From Pseudomonas putida (GTDB lineage: Bacteria; Pseudomonadota; Gammaproteobacteria; Pseudomonadales; Pseudomonadaceae): 64,000 bases of DNA. The notes below the pieces were generated by a model. That model did no database searches and was not told the DNA's origin. It was given only the letters and a program-made list of their open reading frames with translations. Of this stretch, positions 9,762 through 18,788 are shown piece by piece; position 1 is the first letter of the stretch; the number at the start of each line of letters is the position of its first letter. A program made the position numbers and the translations under genes. Location: NCBI GenBank assembly GCA_041071465.1, contig CP163498.1, positions 3,676,001 through 3,740,000 of the forward strand, written 5' to 3'.

Positions 9762-10446
9762 GGCGACGGTCTTCTGTGTGTGAGTAAAGGCGGATGGAAC
9801 AGGTGCTACGGGCAAGGATCTGGGGTGTTGCTCAGGTCGGCCGGGGGTGGCCTGCTGACGCCGCACGATGGAAATCGGGCAAGGTCAGTGGGGGAGGTGA
9901 AAAAAAATTCATTCTGCTCGGATCCTTCAAGCGAAGCGGTTGTCCTAAGTCCGCAAATTTATCATTTCGTCATCATTATGACATCCCATCTGGCACGTAT
10001 TTTTCCGTGATCCGAGGAATTTTCCTATGGATTATCGATGGATTGGATCCTATTTGCGTATAAGTCATCAATAAAAACGATTGTTTGATGTTATTCAGAC
10101 ATCATGCCAACAAAGTCAATATCACTAACGTATACGACGAACGGGCGGGGGCCTTGTCCGGCAAGGCTTGTAGGAAAAGCAACGGCGTTTGGTCTGAATG
10201 AAGCCGAGGTTAAACGGGAATTTACCTGGCGGCGTTTTGCCATTGCCTCTTTTTCATGAAGTTAACTTGAAACATGGCGTAACGCCATCATTTTTGGATG
10301 GCCGAAGTTGGTTTTTTCAATGTCTGATCCCGTAACGATTAAACGGGCCTAGTTGTTGTTCGCAAAATGGCAGGGCCGCTAGGGTTAGTTGCGCAGCCGA
10401 AGGAAAGCGGCTGCTGAAAATCGACCAACCCAAGGAGTGTTCTTCC
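9762..10446. other. 685-bp intergenic region between divergent wecB and comEA
   Basis: No convincing gene is present. The middle part is AT-rich compared with the flanks. It holds a short perfect hairpin (ATGGCG-TAA-CGCCAT, 10274-10288). The promoter of the wecB operon and that of comEA should both lie here, but I cannot assign -35/-10 pairs with confidence. I looked for a JUMPstart/ops-type element ahead of wecB and did not see one. Confidence 0.5.
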
Positions 10447-10782
10447 ATGCGTAACAACGTTCTGTCGTACCTGCTGCTGCCACTGTTCGCCAGCCTGTCG
10501 TTCTCCCTTAGCGCAGCACCGGCCAGCGCCCCGTCGGCGCCCGAAGCGGTACCCGTGGTGGCTCAGGCGCAGGCCCAGCAAGCGCCTCGGCTGGACCTGA
10601 ACAAGGCCGATGCGCTGACTTTGCAGAAGGAGTTGAACGGGATAGGAAAGGCCAAGGCCGAAGCCATCGTGGCCTACCGCGAGGCCCATGGGCCGTTTGC
10701 TTCGGTGGATGAACTGCTGGAGATCAAGGGGATAGGCAATGCCCTGCTGGAGCGGAATCGTGACAAGGTGATGGTGGAGTAA
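10447..10782 (+). CDS. ComEA-family helix-hairpin-helix DNA-binding protein
   Basis: A 111-residue secreted protein. Residues 1-24 form a signal peptide (LLLPLFASLSFSLSAAPA), followed by an Ala/Pro linker. Residues about 48-110 contain two helix-hairpin-helix motifs (LNGIGKAKAEAIVAYRE and LLEIKGIGNALLERN). In naturally competent bacteria ComEA binds incoming DNA in the periplasm. In pseudomonads a ComEA-like gene often borders the O-antigen locus, as here. A good ribosome site (AAGGAG) precedes the ATG. Confidence 0.88.
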   Translation: MRNNVLSYLLLPLFASLSFSLSAAPASAPSAPEAVPVVAQAQAQQAPRLDLNKADALTLQKELNGIGKAKAEAIVAYREAHGPFASVDELLEIKGIGNALLERNRDKVMVE

Positions 10783-10793
10783 GGGACGGGCAG

Positions 10794-10829
10794 GCAGCCA
10801 GCTGGCTTGGGGCTGCTAATTGCTTTTTT
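10794..10829 (+). terminator. Probable terminator after comEA
   Basis: GCAGCC and GGCTGC form a 6-bp stem around an 11-nt loop, followed after TAATTGC by six T. It lies 12 bp after the comEA stop. The stem is short, so confidence is moderate. Confidence 0.45.
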
Positions 10830-10903
10830 GGGGCTGGTTTGCAGCCCATCGCGGCGCGAGGCCGCGCCCACAAGAGAGATGCAATCGCTTGTGGGTGCGG
10901 CTT
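10830..10903. repeat. REP-like sequence
   Basis: GGGGCTGGTTTGCAGCCC followed by CATCGCGGCGCGAGGCCG and an inverted remnant (GTGGGTGCGGC) matches the P. putida-type REP layout seen elsewhere in the window, here somewhat degraded. Confidence 0.6.
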
Positions 10904-10961
10904 TGTTTGGAAAAGGGGGGGCGTTTATAAAAATAAAAAACGAGACAATACAATAGGTTAA

Positions 10962-12137
10962 TTAAGGATGCTCCGATCAACTTGTCGTGCAGCCGCGGCA
11001 AGTTGCAATTTTCCAGGCACCTACAGCGTCATTGGACGAAAAGTGACCGAAAAATCATGTACGGAGAGCTTTTTCGACCGGTTCTCCGTGTTAAACGCGA
11101 ACCTCACCCATACCCATGAGCTGTTTTCGAACCCTCCACAGGTTTGCCAGGGCGAACAGCGTGGTCAACTGAGCCGTGTTTTTCATCAGCCCACGAAAAC
11201 GTACTTTCACGTAACCAAACTGCCGCTTGATCACGCGAAACGGATGCTCGACCTTGGCCCGTGTCTGAGCCTTGCAGAACTCGATCTTGCGCTTGGCTTT
11301 GTACAGTACGCTGCGCTGGTTCAGCTTGGAATAGGTGCTGCGACGCGCTGCAATCTGCCAGATCACCCCCCGATTTTCATGCTCTTCGCGCCTTTCGACA
11401 CCGGTGTAACCGGCATCTGCATACACGGCGTTTTCTTCGCCATGCAGCAGTTCAGCCACCTGCGTGACATCGGCCACATTGGCAGCGGTGCCATGGACGT
11501 GATGCACCAGGCCGGACTCGACATCGGCACCGATGTGCGCCTTCATCCCGAAGAAATACTGACCGCCTTTCTTGGTCTGGTGCATCTCGGGATCACGCTT
11601 GCCTTCTTTATTTTTGGTCGAGCTGGGGGCATGAATAATGGTGGCATCGACGATGGTGCCTTGGCGCAGCGACAGGCCTTTTTCCTGCAGATAACCATTG
11701 ATGACCGCAAGGATTGCCGGTGCGAGCTGATGCTTCTCCAGCAAGTGCCGGAAGTTCATGATCGTGGTGTCTTCGGGGATTGGCGCGCTCAGCGTCAGGC
11801 GTGCGAACTGGCGCATGGGCGTGATTTCGTAGAGCGCTTCTTCCATGGCCGGGTCGCTCAGGGAGAACCAGTTCTGCAACAGATGGATGCGCAGCATGGT
11901 TTCCAGAGGATAGGGTTTTCTACCGCCGCCGGCCTTGGGGTAGAACGGTTCGATCAGCTCCAGCAGGCCTGCCCAGGGCACCACCTGATCCATTTCGGCG
12001 AGGAAGCGCTCTCGGCGGGTTTGCTTGCGCTTGCCGGCGTACTCAAAGTCGGAAAAGCTCATCTGGCTCATGGGCGGCTCGGATCAGGTGTTGCGGGGAT
12101 TCTCGCATAACTGAAGGCTTGTTCGGAGATTCCTTAA
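10962..12137. mobile_element. IS5-family insertion sequence with TTAA target duplication
   Basis: The element spans 10966-12133 (1168 bp) and is flanked on both sides by TTAA (10962-10965 and 12134-12137), read as a 4-bp target-site duplication. Its ends are imperfect inverted repeats: GGATGCTCCGATCAACTTG on the left and GGAATCTCCGAACAAGCCT on the right, agreeing at 12 of the first 15 bases. It carries one intact transposase gene on the minus strand. It sits between comEA and a DUF2897 gene and interrupts no recognisable reading frame. Intact ends and an intact transposase suggest a recent, possibly active copy. Confidence 0.9.
11091..12071 (-). CDS. IS5-family transposase
   Basis: A 326-residue DDE transposase of the IS5 group. 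The N-terminal segment MSFSDFEYAGKRKQTRRE and the DUF772-like region (PYPLETMLRIHLLQNWF) bind the ends. The catalytic domain has TIVDATIIHAPSSTKN (first Asp), the Asp in YADAGYTG, and the C-terminal Glu region KAKRKIEFCKAQTRAKVEHPFRVIKRQFG. The frame is complete, the length is usual for the group, and it fills most of the element. Confidence 0.93.
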   Translation of the reverse strand: MSQMSFSDFEYAGKRKQTRRERFLAEMDQVVPWAGLLELIEPFYPKAGGGRKPYPLETMLRIHLLQNWFSLSDPAMEEALYEITPMRQFARLTLSAPIPEDTTIMNFRHLLEKHQLAPAILAVINGYLQEKGLSLRQGTIVDATIIHAPSSTKNKEGKRDPEMHQTKKGGQYFFGMKAHIGADVESGLVHHVHGTAANVADVTQVAELLHGEENAVYADAGYTGVERREEHENRGVIWQIAARRSTYSKLNQRSVLYKAKRKIEFCKAQTRAKVEHPFRVIKRQFGYVKVRFRGLMKNTAQLTTLFALANLWRVRKQLMGMGEVRV

Positions 12138-12202
12138 GTGTTTTGCCGAGCGTCAAAAAGTTGCCTGAAGCCACGGCGTCTCAAACCCATTGTTTAACCC
12201 TT

Positions 12203-12370
12203 TTAACGGTCCTGCGCGTCCTTGGCATCTGCCTCGGCATTGCGCTCATGCACCTTGCGCAGTTGGTCTTCGGTCAGTGGCAATTTTTTTGCCGTGTCGC
12301 GCAGCATCATCAACCCACCGACGATGGAGCCGAGGGCTATGATGAGGATCAGCCAGGCATACCAGGGCAT
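12203..12370 (-). CDS. DUF2897 family small membrane protein
   Basis: A 55-residue protein starting MPWYAWLILIIALGSIVGG, which is a single N-terminal membrane helix, followed by a charged tail (LPLTEDQLRKVHERNAEADA). AGGAG stands 7 bp before the ATG. Short proteins of this form are annotated as DUF2897 in pseudomonads and commonly lie beside pyrF, as here. Function unknown. The IS5 element is inserted just downstream of its stop. Confidence 0.75.
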   Translation of the reverse strand: MPWYAWLILIIALGSIVGGLMMLRDTAKKLPLTEDQLRKVHERNAEADAKDAQDR

Positions 12371-12551
12371 TGTCGTTCTCCTATAGCGGCTAGTGGGCAG
12401 CGCTTGTACGAATTTTGAGCATTTGCCCGTTCCATTGGTTCAATTATAGAAGCCAGCCACTGCCGGGCCAATTCCGTGACCCGCGGGCCCCAAAGCTTGC
12501 GTCACTTCGTTTACAATGCGCGCCGTTTTCGACTTGCCAAGAGACCCTGCC

Positions 12552-13252
12552 ATGTCCGCCTGCCAGACGCCCCTGATCGTCGCCCTGGATTTCCCTACCC
12601 GTGAGGCCGCCCTGAAGCTGGCTGACCAGCTTGACCCTGCGCTGTGCCGGGTAAAGGTTGGCAAGGAGCTGTTTACCAGCAGCGCTTCGGGCATTGTCGA
12701 AACCCTGTGCGACAAGGGCTTCGAAGTGTTCCTCGACCTGAAGTTCCACGACATCCCCAACACCACCGCCATGGCGGTAAAGGCCGCCGCCGAGATGGGT
12801 GTGTGGATGGTCAACGTGCATTGCTCCGGTGGCCTGCGCATGATGGCTGCCTGCCGCGAAGAGCTGGCCAAGCGCAGCGGCCCGCAGCCGTTGCTGATTG
12901 GCGTGACCGTGCTGACCAGCATGGAACGCGAAGACCTGGCTGGCATTGGCCTGGACGTCGACCCGCAGGAGCAGGTGCTGCGCCTGGCGGCACTGGCACA
13001 AAAGGCCGGCATGGACGGTTTGGTGTGCTCGGCGCTTGAGGCCCCCGCGCTGAAGGCGGCGCACCCGTCGCTGCAACTGGTGACCCGGGCATTCGCCCGG
13101 CGGGTAGCGCGCAGGATGACCAGCGCCGTATCCTCACTCCGCGCCAGGCACTGGATGCGGGTTCGGATTACCTGGTGATCGGCCGGCCGATCAGCCAGGC
13201 AGCCGACCCAGCGCAAGCGCTGGCGGCAGTGGTGGCGGAGATTCGCGCGTAA
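12552..13252 (+). pseudogene. pyrF: Orotidine 5'-phosphate decarboxylase, frameshifted near the 3' end
   Basis: PyrF makes UMP from OMP. The frame from the ATG at 12552 shows the catalytic segment [10 protein letters not shown] and the rest of the TIM barrel, but around 13084-13086 (ACCCGGG) it leaves the family sequence. Inserting one C restores LVTPGIRPAG, then [25 protein letters not shown] and a stop near 13252, giving the usual 232-233 residues. As written, the last 50 residues, including the phosphate-binding loop, are lost. True loss would require external uracil, so sequence error is the simpler reading. Confidence 0.85.
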
Positions 13253-13272
13253 GTAGCCTGCGATTGTGGAAG

Positions 13273-13302
13273 AAGGCCAGCACGAGCGTGCTGGCCTTTT
13301 TT
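13273..13302 (+). terminator. Rho-independent terminator after pyrF
   Basis: AAGGCCAGCAC and GTGCTGGCCTT form a strong stem with a 4-nt loop, followed by TTTT(TT). It lies about 20 bp after the restored pyrF stop. Confidence 0.85.
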
Positions 13303-13353
13303 GTTTCTGCAGGCTGTGTGTGCAGGTTTTTCACCCATCTTCGGTAGCTGGAA

Positions 13354-14378
13354 TCAGATCACTGCGCGCACCGGCTTGAACAGCCTGAGCAAGTAGATCG
13401 GTACCAAAGTCAGCACGAAAACAGCCACTGCCAGCAACGGTATCAACCACGCCAGCGAATGCCCCTCGATCAGCGGGCCATAGAAGATGCTGGCCCTGTT
13501 CATGATGAACACGTGCAAGCAGTACAGCCCCAACGTACAACCCGACAGCTCGGCCAGCAGCTTACTGTGCTGTACAAGGTGCCCGCCCAGCGCAAGCAGC
13601 AGGCGAAAGGCGCAGATGGCGGCCAGCACCACCAACGGAGATACGTAGGAATAGAAAACCTGGTTGGGCTCGCCGTGCTGCATGGACACGGCATGCGTGG
13701 CGGCGGCGGTCAGGGCGCCGCTGGTGGCGAAGCCGGCAAGGTTTACCCAGGCGTTGCCCGGGCCGTGCAGCCGAATTTGTTCGTAAACATAGGCGCCCAG
13801 GAATGCATAGCCGGCAAACCCCATGAACGTAAACAGCTCATAGGTATGGACCACGTTGGCCAATGTAGGGTTGAACTGTGCGGCGGTGGGCAGCAGGCAA
13901 CTGATCACTAGCCACAGGCCCAGGAACACTCGCTTCTCCTGTGCCCCGCAATGCTGGTAGACCTTGGCCATGTAGGGCATGAACAAATAAATGCCGATGA
14001 TCGCGTACAGGTACCAGAGGTGGTAGTAGACAGGGCCGTGGAGCATGGCCACTGCCGCTTGCCACAAGCTGCCGTGCCCGGTGCCCAGGGTCGTGCGCCA
14101 CAGCGCATAGAACACCGACCAGAACAGCAGCGGCGGCAGTATGCGCACAAAGCGCTTCTGGTAGAACGTGATTGCACCCTCTGTTCGGTTCAACAGCAGG
14201 GCGCCAGACAGCATCAGGAACAGGGGACGCAAGACCTGACCAAGGAGTTGTAGATGTTGGAGGACATCCAGTTGTCATCCAGTTGCAGTGCCCCGGCTGA
14301 TGCGATGTGAAGGATTATCACCATGAAGCAGGCGGCGATCCTGCAAAGGTCGAGTCCGGCATTCAAGCGTTGCTGCAT
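13354..14378 (-). pseudogene. Acyltransferase 3 family membrane protein, frameshifted near the 5' end
   Basis: The gene should start at the ATG at 14378 (MQQRLNAGLDLCRIAACF, then IILHIASAG), preceded by AGGTGG. This frame stops after VRSCVP at a run of four G at 14223-14226 (C on the coding strand). Restoring one C joins it to LFLMLSGALLL and the rest, giving 341 residues with about ten membrane helices. The early His in ILHI and the later Arg-rich loop (FYQKRFVRILPP) are typical of acyltransferase-3/OafA-type enzymes, which O-acetylate or O-succinylate sugars. It is close to the polysaccharide locus and may modify its product. The broken state may be a sequence error. Confidence 0.8.
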
Positions 14379-14542
14379 TGGTTGCCCACCTTGTCGCTAC
14401 CTTGCGCAATGGGTTCTTGTAGATGCCTGAATGTACGGTGGAAGGGGGAAACTGCAAGCGGTGAAAGTGCCACAACACGGGCTGAGGCCCGACTTCAATG
14501 GGGCGCCGCTCCTAAAGGAGGGGCGGCGCAGGCTTTTGAGGG

Positions 14543-15544
14543 TTAGACTTTCAGCACCAACTTGCCAAAGTTCTCCCCACTGAACAGCTTCAGCAACGTC
14601 TCGGGGAAGGTCTCCAACCCCTCCACCACATCTTCCTTGCTCTTCACCTGCCCACTGGCCAGCCACCCGGCAATCTCCAGCGCGGCCTTGCCGTAGTCCT
14701 TGCTGTAGTCCATCACCACAAACCCTTCCATACGCGCACGGTTCACCAGTAGCGCCAGGTAGTTGGCTGGCCCCTTCACCGCTTCCTTGTTGTTGTACTG
14801 GCTGATCGCGCCGCAAATCACGATGCGGGCCTTGAAGTTGATGCGCGTCAGCACGGCATCGAGGATCTCGCCGCCGACGTTGTCGAAGTACACGTCCACG
14901 CCTTTGGGGCATTCGCGCTTCAGGCCAGCCAGTACGTCTTCGGCTTTGTAGTCGATCACCCCGTCAAAGCCCAGCTCGTCCAGCAGGTACCGGCACTTCT
15001 CGGCGCCGCCGGCAATGCCGACCACGCGGCACCCTTTGACCTTGGCAATTTGCCCGACAATGCTGCCCACCGCACCGGCCGCGCCGGAGATGACCACGGT
15101 ATCGCCGGCCTTGGGCTGGCCAACATCCAGCAGGGCGAAGTAGGCCGTCATGCCGGTCATGCCCAGCGCCGACAGGTAGCGGGGCAGGGGGGCCAGGTTG
15201 GGGTCGATCTTGTGCAGGCCCTGGGGCTCGCCGGTGAAATAGTCCTGCACCCCAAGCGCGCCGCTGACGTGGTCGCCTGGTTTGAATGCCGAGTGGTTGG
15301 AGGCGACCACTTCGCCCACACCCAGCGCACGCATTACCTGGCCCAGGGCCACGGGCGGGATGTAGGACTTGCCTTCGTTCATCCAGCCGCGCATGGCGGG
15401 GTCCAGCGACAGGTACAGGTTACGCACCAGCACCTGGCCTTCGCCGGGTTGTTCGACGGGCACGGTCTCGAAGCTGAAGTCGTCACGGCGCACGGCGCCG
15501 ACCGGGCGTTTGGCAAGCAGGAAGCGGCGGTTGGTCTGGGTCAT
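14543..15544 (-). CDS. NADP-dependent oxidoreductase (MDR family, CurA/YncB-like)
   Basis: A 333-residue zinc-free medium-chain dehydrogenase/reductase. The N-terminal domain has LYLSLDPAMRGWMNE, the hallmark of the 2-alkenal/prostaglandin reductase branch. The cofactor domain has the glycine motif VISGAAGAVGSIVGQIAK and a downstream NVGGEILD segment. Members reduce alpha,beta-unsaturated aldehydes and ketones with NADPH, or curcumin in the case of CurA. The gene is divergent from the following SDR gene. The exact substrate is unknown. Confidence 0.88.
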   Translation of the reverse strand: MTQTNRRFLLAKRPVGAVRRDDFSFETVPVEQPGEGQVLVRNLYLSLDPAMRGWMNEGKSYIPPVALGQVMRALGVGEVVASNHSAFKPGDHVSGALGVQDYFTGEPQGLHKIDPNLAPLPRYLSALGMTGMTAYFALLDVGQPKAGDTVVISGAAGAVGSIVGQIAKVKGCRVVGIAGGAEKCRYLLDELGFDGVIDYKAEDVLAGLKRECPKGVDVYFDNVGGEILDAVLTRINFKARIVICGAISQYNNKEAVKGPANYLALLVNRARMEGFVVMDYSKDYGKAALEIAGWLASGQVKSKEDVVEGLETFPETLLKLFSGENFGKLVLKV

Positions 15545-15721
15545 GGCGGGTCCTTGTGGGCAGTGGAGGGAGTGAGGTGTTCAATCTACCTTGTTGATTT
15601 AGGCAGGTCGTTAACATCACTGACAGGCATGGTAGCCCAACCGTTGGTGTGATGATGCTGCCCGGCCGAGCGGTGGCTGGCTATGCTCTGAACCCCACCT
15701 AACCCCCCACAGGAGCACGCG

Positions 15722-16483
15722 ATGAGCATGACCTTTTCTGGCCAGGTAGCCCTGGTGACTGGCGCTGCCGCCGGTATTGGCCGGGCAACCGCCCTGGCTT
15801 TCGCCCGCGAGGGCCTGAAGGTGGTGGTGGCCGACCTTGACCCGGTCGGCGGCGAAGCCACTGTGGCGCTGATCCACGCGGCGGGTGGCGAAGCGCTGTT
15901 CATTGCCTGCGACGTTACCCGCGACACCGAGGTGCGCCAGCTGCACGAGCGCCTGATCGCCACCTGCGGTCGGCTGGACTATGCCTACAACAACGCTGGG
16001 GTCGAGATCGAGCAACACCGTCTGGCGGAAGGCAGCGAGGCAGAGTTCGATGCCATCATGGGTGTGAACGTGAAGGGCGTGTGGTTGTGCATGAAGTACC
16101 AGCTGCCTTTGCTGCTGGCCCAGGGCGGTGGGGTCATCGTCAACACGGCCTCGGTGGCGGGGCTGGGGGCGGCGCCGAAGATGAGCATCTACAGCGCCAG
16201 CAAGCATGCGGTGATTGGCCTGACCAAGTCGGCGGCCATCGAGTACGCCAAGAAGGGCATCCGCGTGAACGCCGTGTGCCCGGCGGTGATCGACACTGAC
16301 ATGTTCCGCCGTGCCTACGAGGCCGACCCGCGCAAGGCCGAGTTCGCCGCCGCCATGCACCCGGTGGGGCGCATTGGCAAGGTCGAGGAAATCGCCAGTG
16401 CGGTGCTGTACCTGTGTAGCGACGGTGCGGCGTTTACCACCGGGCATTGCCTGACGGTCGATGGTGGGGCTACGGCGATCTGA
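15722..16483 (+). CDS. Short-chain dehydrogenase/reductase (SDR)
   Basis: A 253-residue classical SDR. The cofactor motif TGAAAGIG lies near residue 14, followed by NNAG at about 90, a catalytic Ser in NTASVAG, YSASK (Tyr and Lys) near 158, and a C-terminal GHCLTVDGG. An acidic residue after the second strand (VVADLD) suggests NAD(H) preference. It is divergent from the MDR oxidoreductase and precedes the chemoreceptor. Substrate unknown. Confidence 0.88.
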   Translation: MSMTFSGQVALVTGAAAGIGRATALAFAREGLKVVVADLDPVGGEATVALIHAAGGEALFIACDVTRDTEVRQLHERLIATCGRLDYAYNNAGVEIEQHRLAEGSEAEFDAIMGVNVKGVWLCMKYQLPLLLAQGGGVIVNTASVAGLGAAPKMSIYSASKHAVIGLTKSAAIEYAKKGIRVNAVCPAVIDTDMFRRAYEADPRKAEFAAAMHPVGRIGKVEEIASAVLYLCSDGAAFTTGHCLTVDGGATAI

Positions 16484-16496
16484 GCGGATAGCGCGT

Positions 16497-16530
16497 GGCC
16501 TTCTTCGCGGGCGCGCCCGCTCCCACAGGT
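16497..16530. repeat. REP element
   Basis: TGGCCTTCTTCGCGGGCGCG then CCCGCTCCCACAGG matches the 35-bp P. putida REP layout. A shorter inverted relic (GCGGGCAAGCCCGCG) follows at about 16568. Confidence 0.65.
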
Positions 16531-16734
16531 ACAGGGCTGCCCTGAGGTCGGATGCGCTTCGTGTGACAGCGGGCAAGCCCGCGAATACCAGCACCCAGGG
16601 CGACCTCTGGCAAGCTGATAACGACACGCTCATAGCTATTTGACACTATTCTGACGCCAGGCCCTTGTTCATCGGCTGGCAACGTTGCCACCCTTGGCCT
16701 TCGGATAACCTCGCAAGCAGAAGGGGAGTCGGCG

Positions 16735-18675
16735 ATGGGCGCGAGCAAGCACGGTGTGCTGGCCAACTTGGGCATGGCCCGCAAACTCGGCCTGGGCTTT
16801 GCCCTGGTGCTGCTGTTGACGCTGGCGGTGGCGGCCATCGGCATCGCCGCGTTGCATGGCGTCGGCCAGCGCTTCGACAGCTTGCGTCAGCTGGCCCAGT
16901 TCAATACCGACCTGTTGCGCTTGCGCCAGCACGAGCAGGCGTTTGCCCTGCGCTCCGACCTGCAGCAGGCCGAGGCCTTGCGCAGCGGCCTGCAGGGCCT
17001 GGTCGAACGTGCCCGCGGCCTGCCGGCGCTGGCGGCGGCGCAAACCGATCTTGCTGCCTATGGCCAGGCATTCGAGGCCTTTGTCGAGGCCGTGCAGGCC
17101 AAGGAGCTGGCGCTGGACATGGCCAGTTGGTCGGTGTCCAGCGTGGCCAACAACCTCGATGTGCTGCAGGCCGGCCTGGCCGATGACGGTGTGTACACGC
17201 TCAAGCAGTCCCAGGGCCAGCAGGGTGGCGAGTTCCTTGAGCAAGCTGGGCAAGTGGCACAGGTGTCGCGGCTGATGCTGCAGGCCATGGACGAAGCGCG
17301 GGTGCGCCTGGAAAAAAGCCGTAAGGGCGAAGAGGGCGTGAGCCAGGAGCGAATTGCCCAGACGGTGGAGGCCGCCAGCCTGGTCAGCCAACTACAGGGT
17401 GCGGTTGGCGATGCCGGTTACCAGAGTGTGCTTGGCGAAGTGGCCGGGCACATTGGCAGCTTCTCGGAAAAACTCAACGAATACACCGACCAGTTGGCCC
17501 GCGAGCAGGGGCTAAAGGCGCAGTTGCAAACCAGTGCCGAGCAAGTGACCGGGCAAGTCGACCAGGCCTATCTGGGGCAGGAGCAGGCTCTGCAGGGCGA
17601 GCTGCAGCGTAATGCCGTTGCCATCGGCCTGGCCACGGTGCTGGCCTTGATCGTCGGTGTATTGGCGGCCTGGATGATTACCCGTGCGGTCGTCGGCCCT
17701 CTCCAGCATGTCATCGCCCGCGCCCAGCGTATCGCTGCGGGTGAGCTGGGCTTGGACGCCCAGGCGCCGCGCCGGGACGAGGTGGGGCAACTGATGCAGG
17801 CCATGCAGCAGATGGCGGCGGGGCTTTCGGGTATTGTCAGCGGCCTGCAGCAGGGCATCGAACAATTGGCTGGCAACGCCCAGGCGTTGTCGGCGGTGAC
17901 CGAGCAGACCAATCGCGAGGTGGGCAGCCAGAAGGAAGAAACCGAGCAGGTCGCCACCGCCATGCAGCAGATGACCGCCACCGTGCACGATGTGGCACGC
18001 AATGCCGAAGAGGCGGCGCAAGCGGCCCAGGCAGCGGACGAGAAAGTCGACACCGGCCAGCAGGTGGTGCGCCAGAGCATGCAGCGCATCGAGCAGTTGG
18101 CGGCGGCGGCGGAAACCGCCAGCGCTGGCATCGACAGCCTCAGTGCCGAAATTCACACCATCGGCGACGTGCTGGAAGTGATCAAGAGCGTGGCCGAGCA
18201 AACCAACCTGTTGGCGCTCAATGCCGCCATCGAGGCAGCTCGCGCCGGTGAGCAAGGGCGTGGTTTTGCCGTGGTGGCCGATGAGGTGCGCGCGTTGGCG
18301 CGGCGTACCCGGCAATCCACCGAGCAGATCGAGACACTGGTCGCCAGCCTGCGCGGTAATGCCCAGCAATCGGTGGCGCAGATCCGTGGCAGTGCCGAGC
18401 TGGTGCGCCTGGCGGTGGCCGATGCGCTGCAGACGGAAAGTGCGCTGGGCAGCATTGCCGCGGCGGTGTCATTGATTCAGCAGATGAACCAGCAGATCGC
18501 CGCGGCGGCCGAGCAGCAGAGCTCGGTGGCGGAGGAGATAAGCCGTAGCGTCACGCAGATTCGCGGTAGTGCGGATCAGGCGGCGTTGGCGATGCGGGAC
18601 AATGCCCGGTCGAGTGTGGAGCTGGCGCAGTTGGGGGCTGATTTGAAAGGGATGGTGGAGCATTTCAGGCTTTAG
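16735..18675 (+). CDS. Methyl-accepting chemotaxis protein with a large helical ligand-binding domain
   Basis: A 646-residue chemoreceptor. The first membrane helix is about residues 18-40 and the second about 293-315. The roughly 250-residue periplasmic domain between them is all-helical in character and of the length of the HBM (helical bimodular) sensor class. A HAMP domain follows ([22 protein letters not shown]). The conserved signalling tip is [18 protein letters not shown] and then [17 protein letters not shown]. There is no C-terminal CheR-binding pentapeptide (it ends HFRL). It senses an unknown small molecule and signals to CheA/CheW. The stop codon lies at the start of a tandem heptamer repeat. 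Confidence 0.9.
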   Translation: MGASKHGVLANLGMARKLGLGFALVLLLTLAVAAIGIAALHGVGQRFDSLRQLAQFNTDLLRLRQHEQAFALRSDLQQAEALRSGLQGLVERARGLPALAAAQTDLAAYGQAFEAFVEAVQAKELALDMASWSVSSVANNLDVLQAGLADDGVYTLKQSQGQQGGEFLEQAGQVAQVSRLMLQAMDEARVRLEKSRKGEEGVSQERIAQTVEAASLVSQLQGAVGDAGYQSVLGEVAGHIGSFSEKLNEYTDQLAREQGLKAQLQTSAEQVTGQVDQAYLGQEQALQGELQRNAVAIGLATVLALIVGVLAAWMITRAVVGPLQHVIARAQRIAAGELGLDAQAPRRDEVGQLMQAMQQMAAGLSGIVSGLQQGIEQLAGNAQALSAVTEQTNREVGSQKEETEQVATAMQQMTATVHDVARNAEEAAQAAQAADEKVDTGQQVVRQSMQRIEQLAAAAETASAGIDSLSAEIHTIGDVLEVIKSVAEQTNLLALNAAIEAARAGEQGRGFAVVADEVRALARRTRQSTEQIETLVASLRGNAQQSVAQIRGSAELVRLAVADALQTESALGSIAAAVSLIQQMNQQIAAAAEQQSSVAEEISRSVTQIRGSADQAALAMRDNARSSVELAQLGADLKGMVEHFRL

Positions 18676-18712
18676 GTGCCAGGTGCCAGGTGCCAGGTGC
18701 CAGGTGCCAGGT
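18674..18712. repeat. Tandem heptamer repeat (AGGTGCC)n
   Basis: Five perfect copies of AGGTGCC and a partial sixth (AGGT) run from the chemoreceptor stop codon into the intergenic gap. The repeat is clearly visible and has no second copy in the window. Confidence 0.95.
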
Positions 18713-18788
18713 TCAAAGTGCTTTGTGGGTTTTGAGATCGAGCGCCGCGCGGGCGGCGCTCAATCTCAACCCCAGCGCCTCTCTACCG

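Noticed and set aside
8700..10010. Long open frame opposite wecB running into the intergenic region
   Set aside because: Shadow of wecB; low-complexity His/Gln/Gly-rich product typical of antisense frames in high-GC DNA.
9762..10446. JUMPstart/ops element ahead of the wec operon
   Set aside because: No GGCGGTAGC-type core on either strand of the intergenic region.
10968..12110. 380-codon open frame opposite the transposase
   Set aside because: Antisense shadow within the IS element; no recognised domain.
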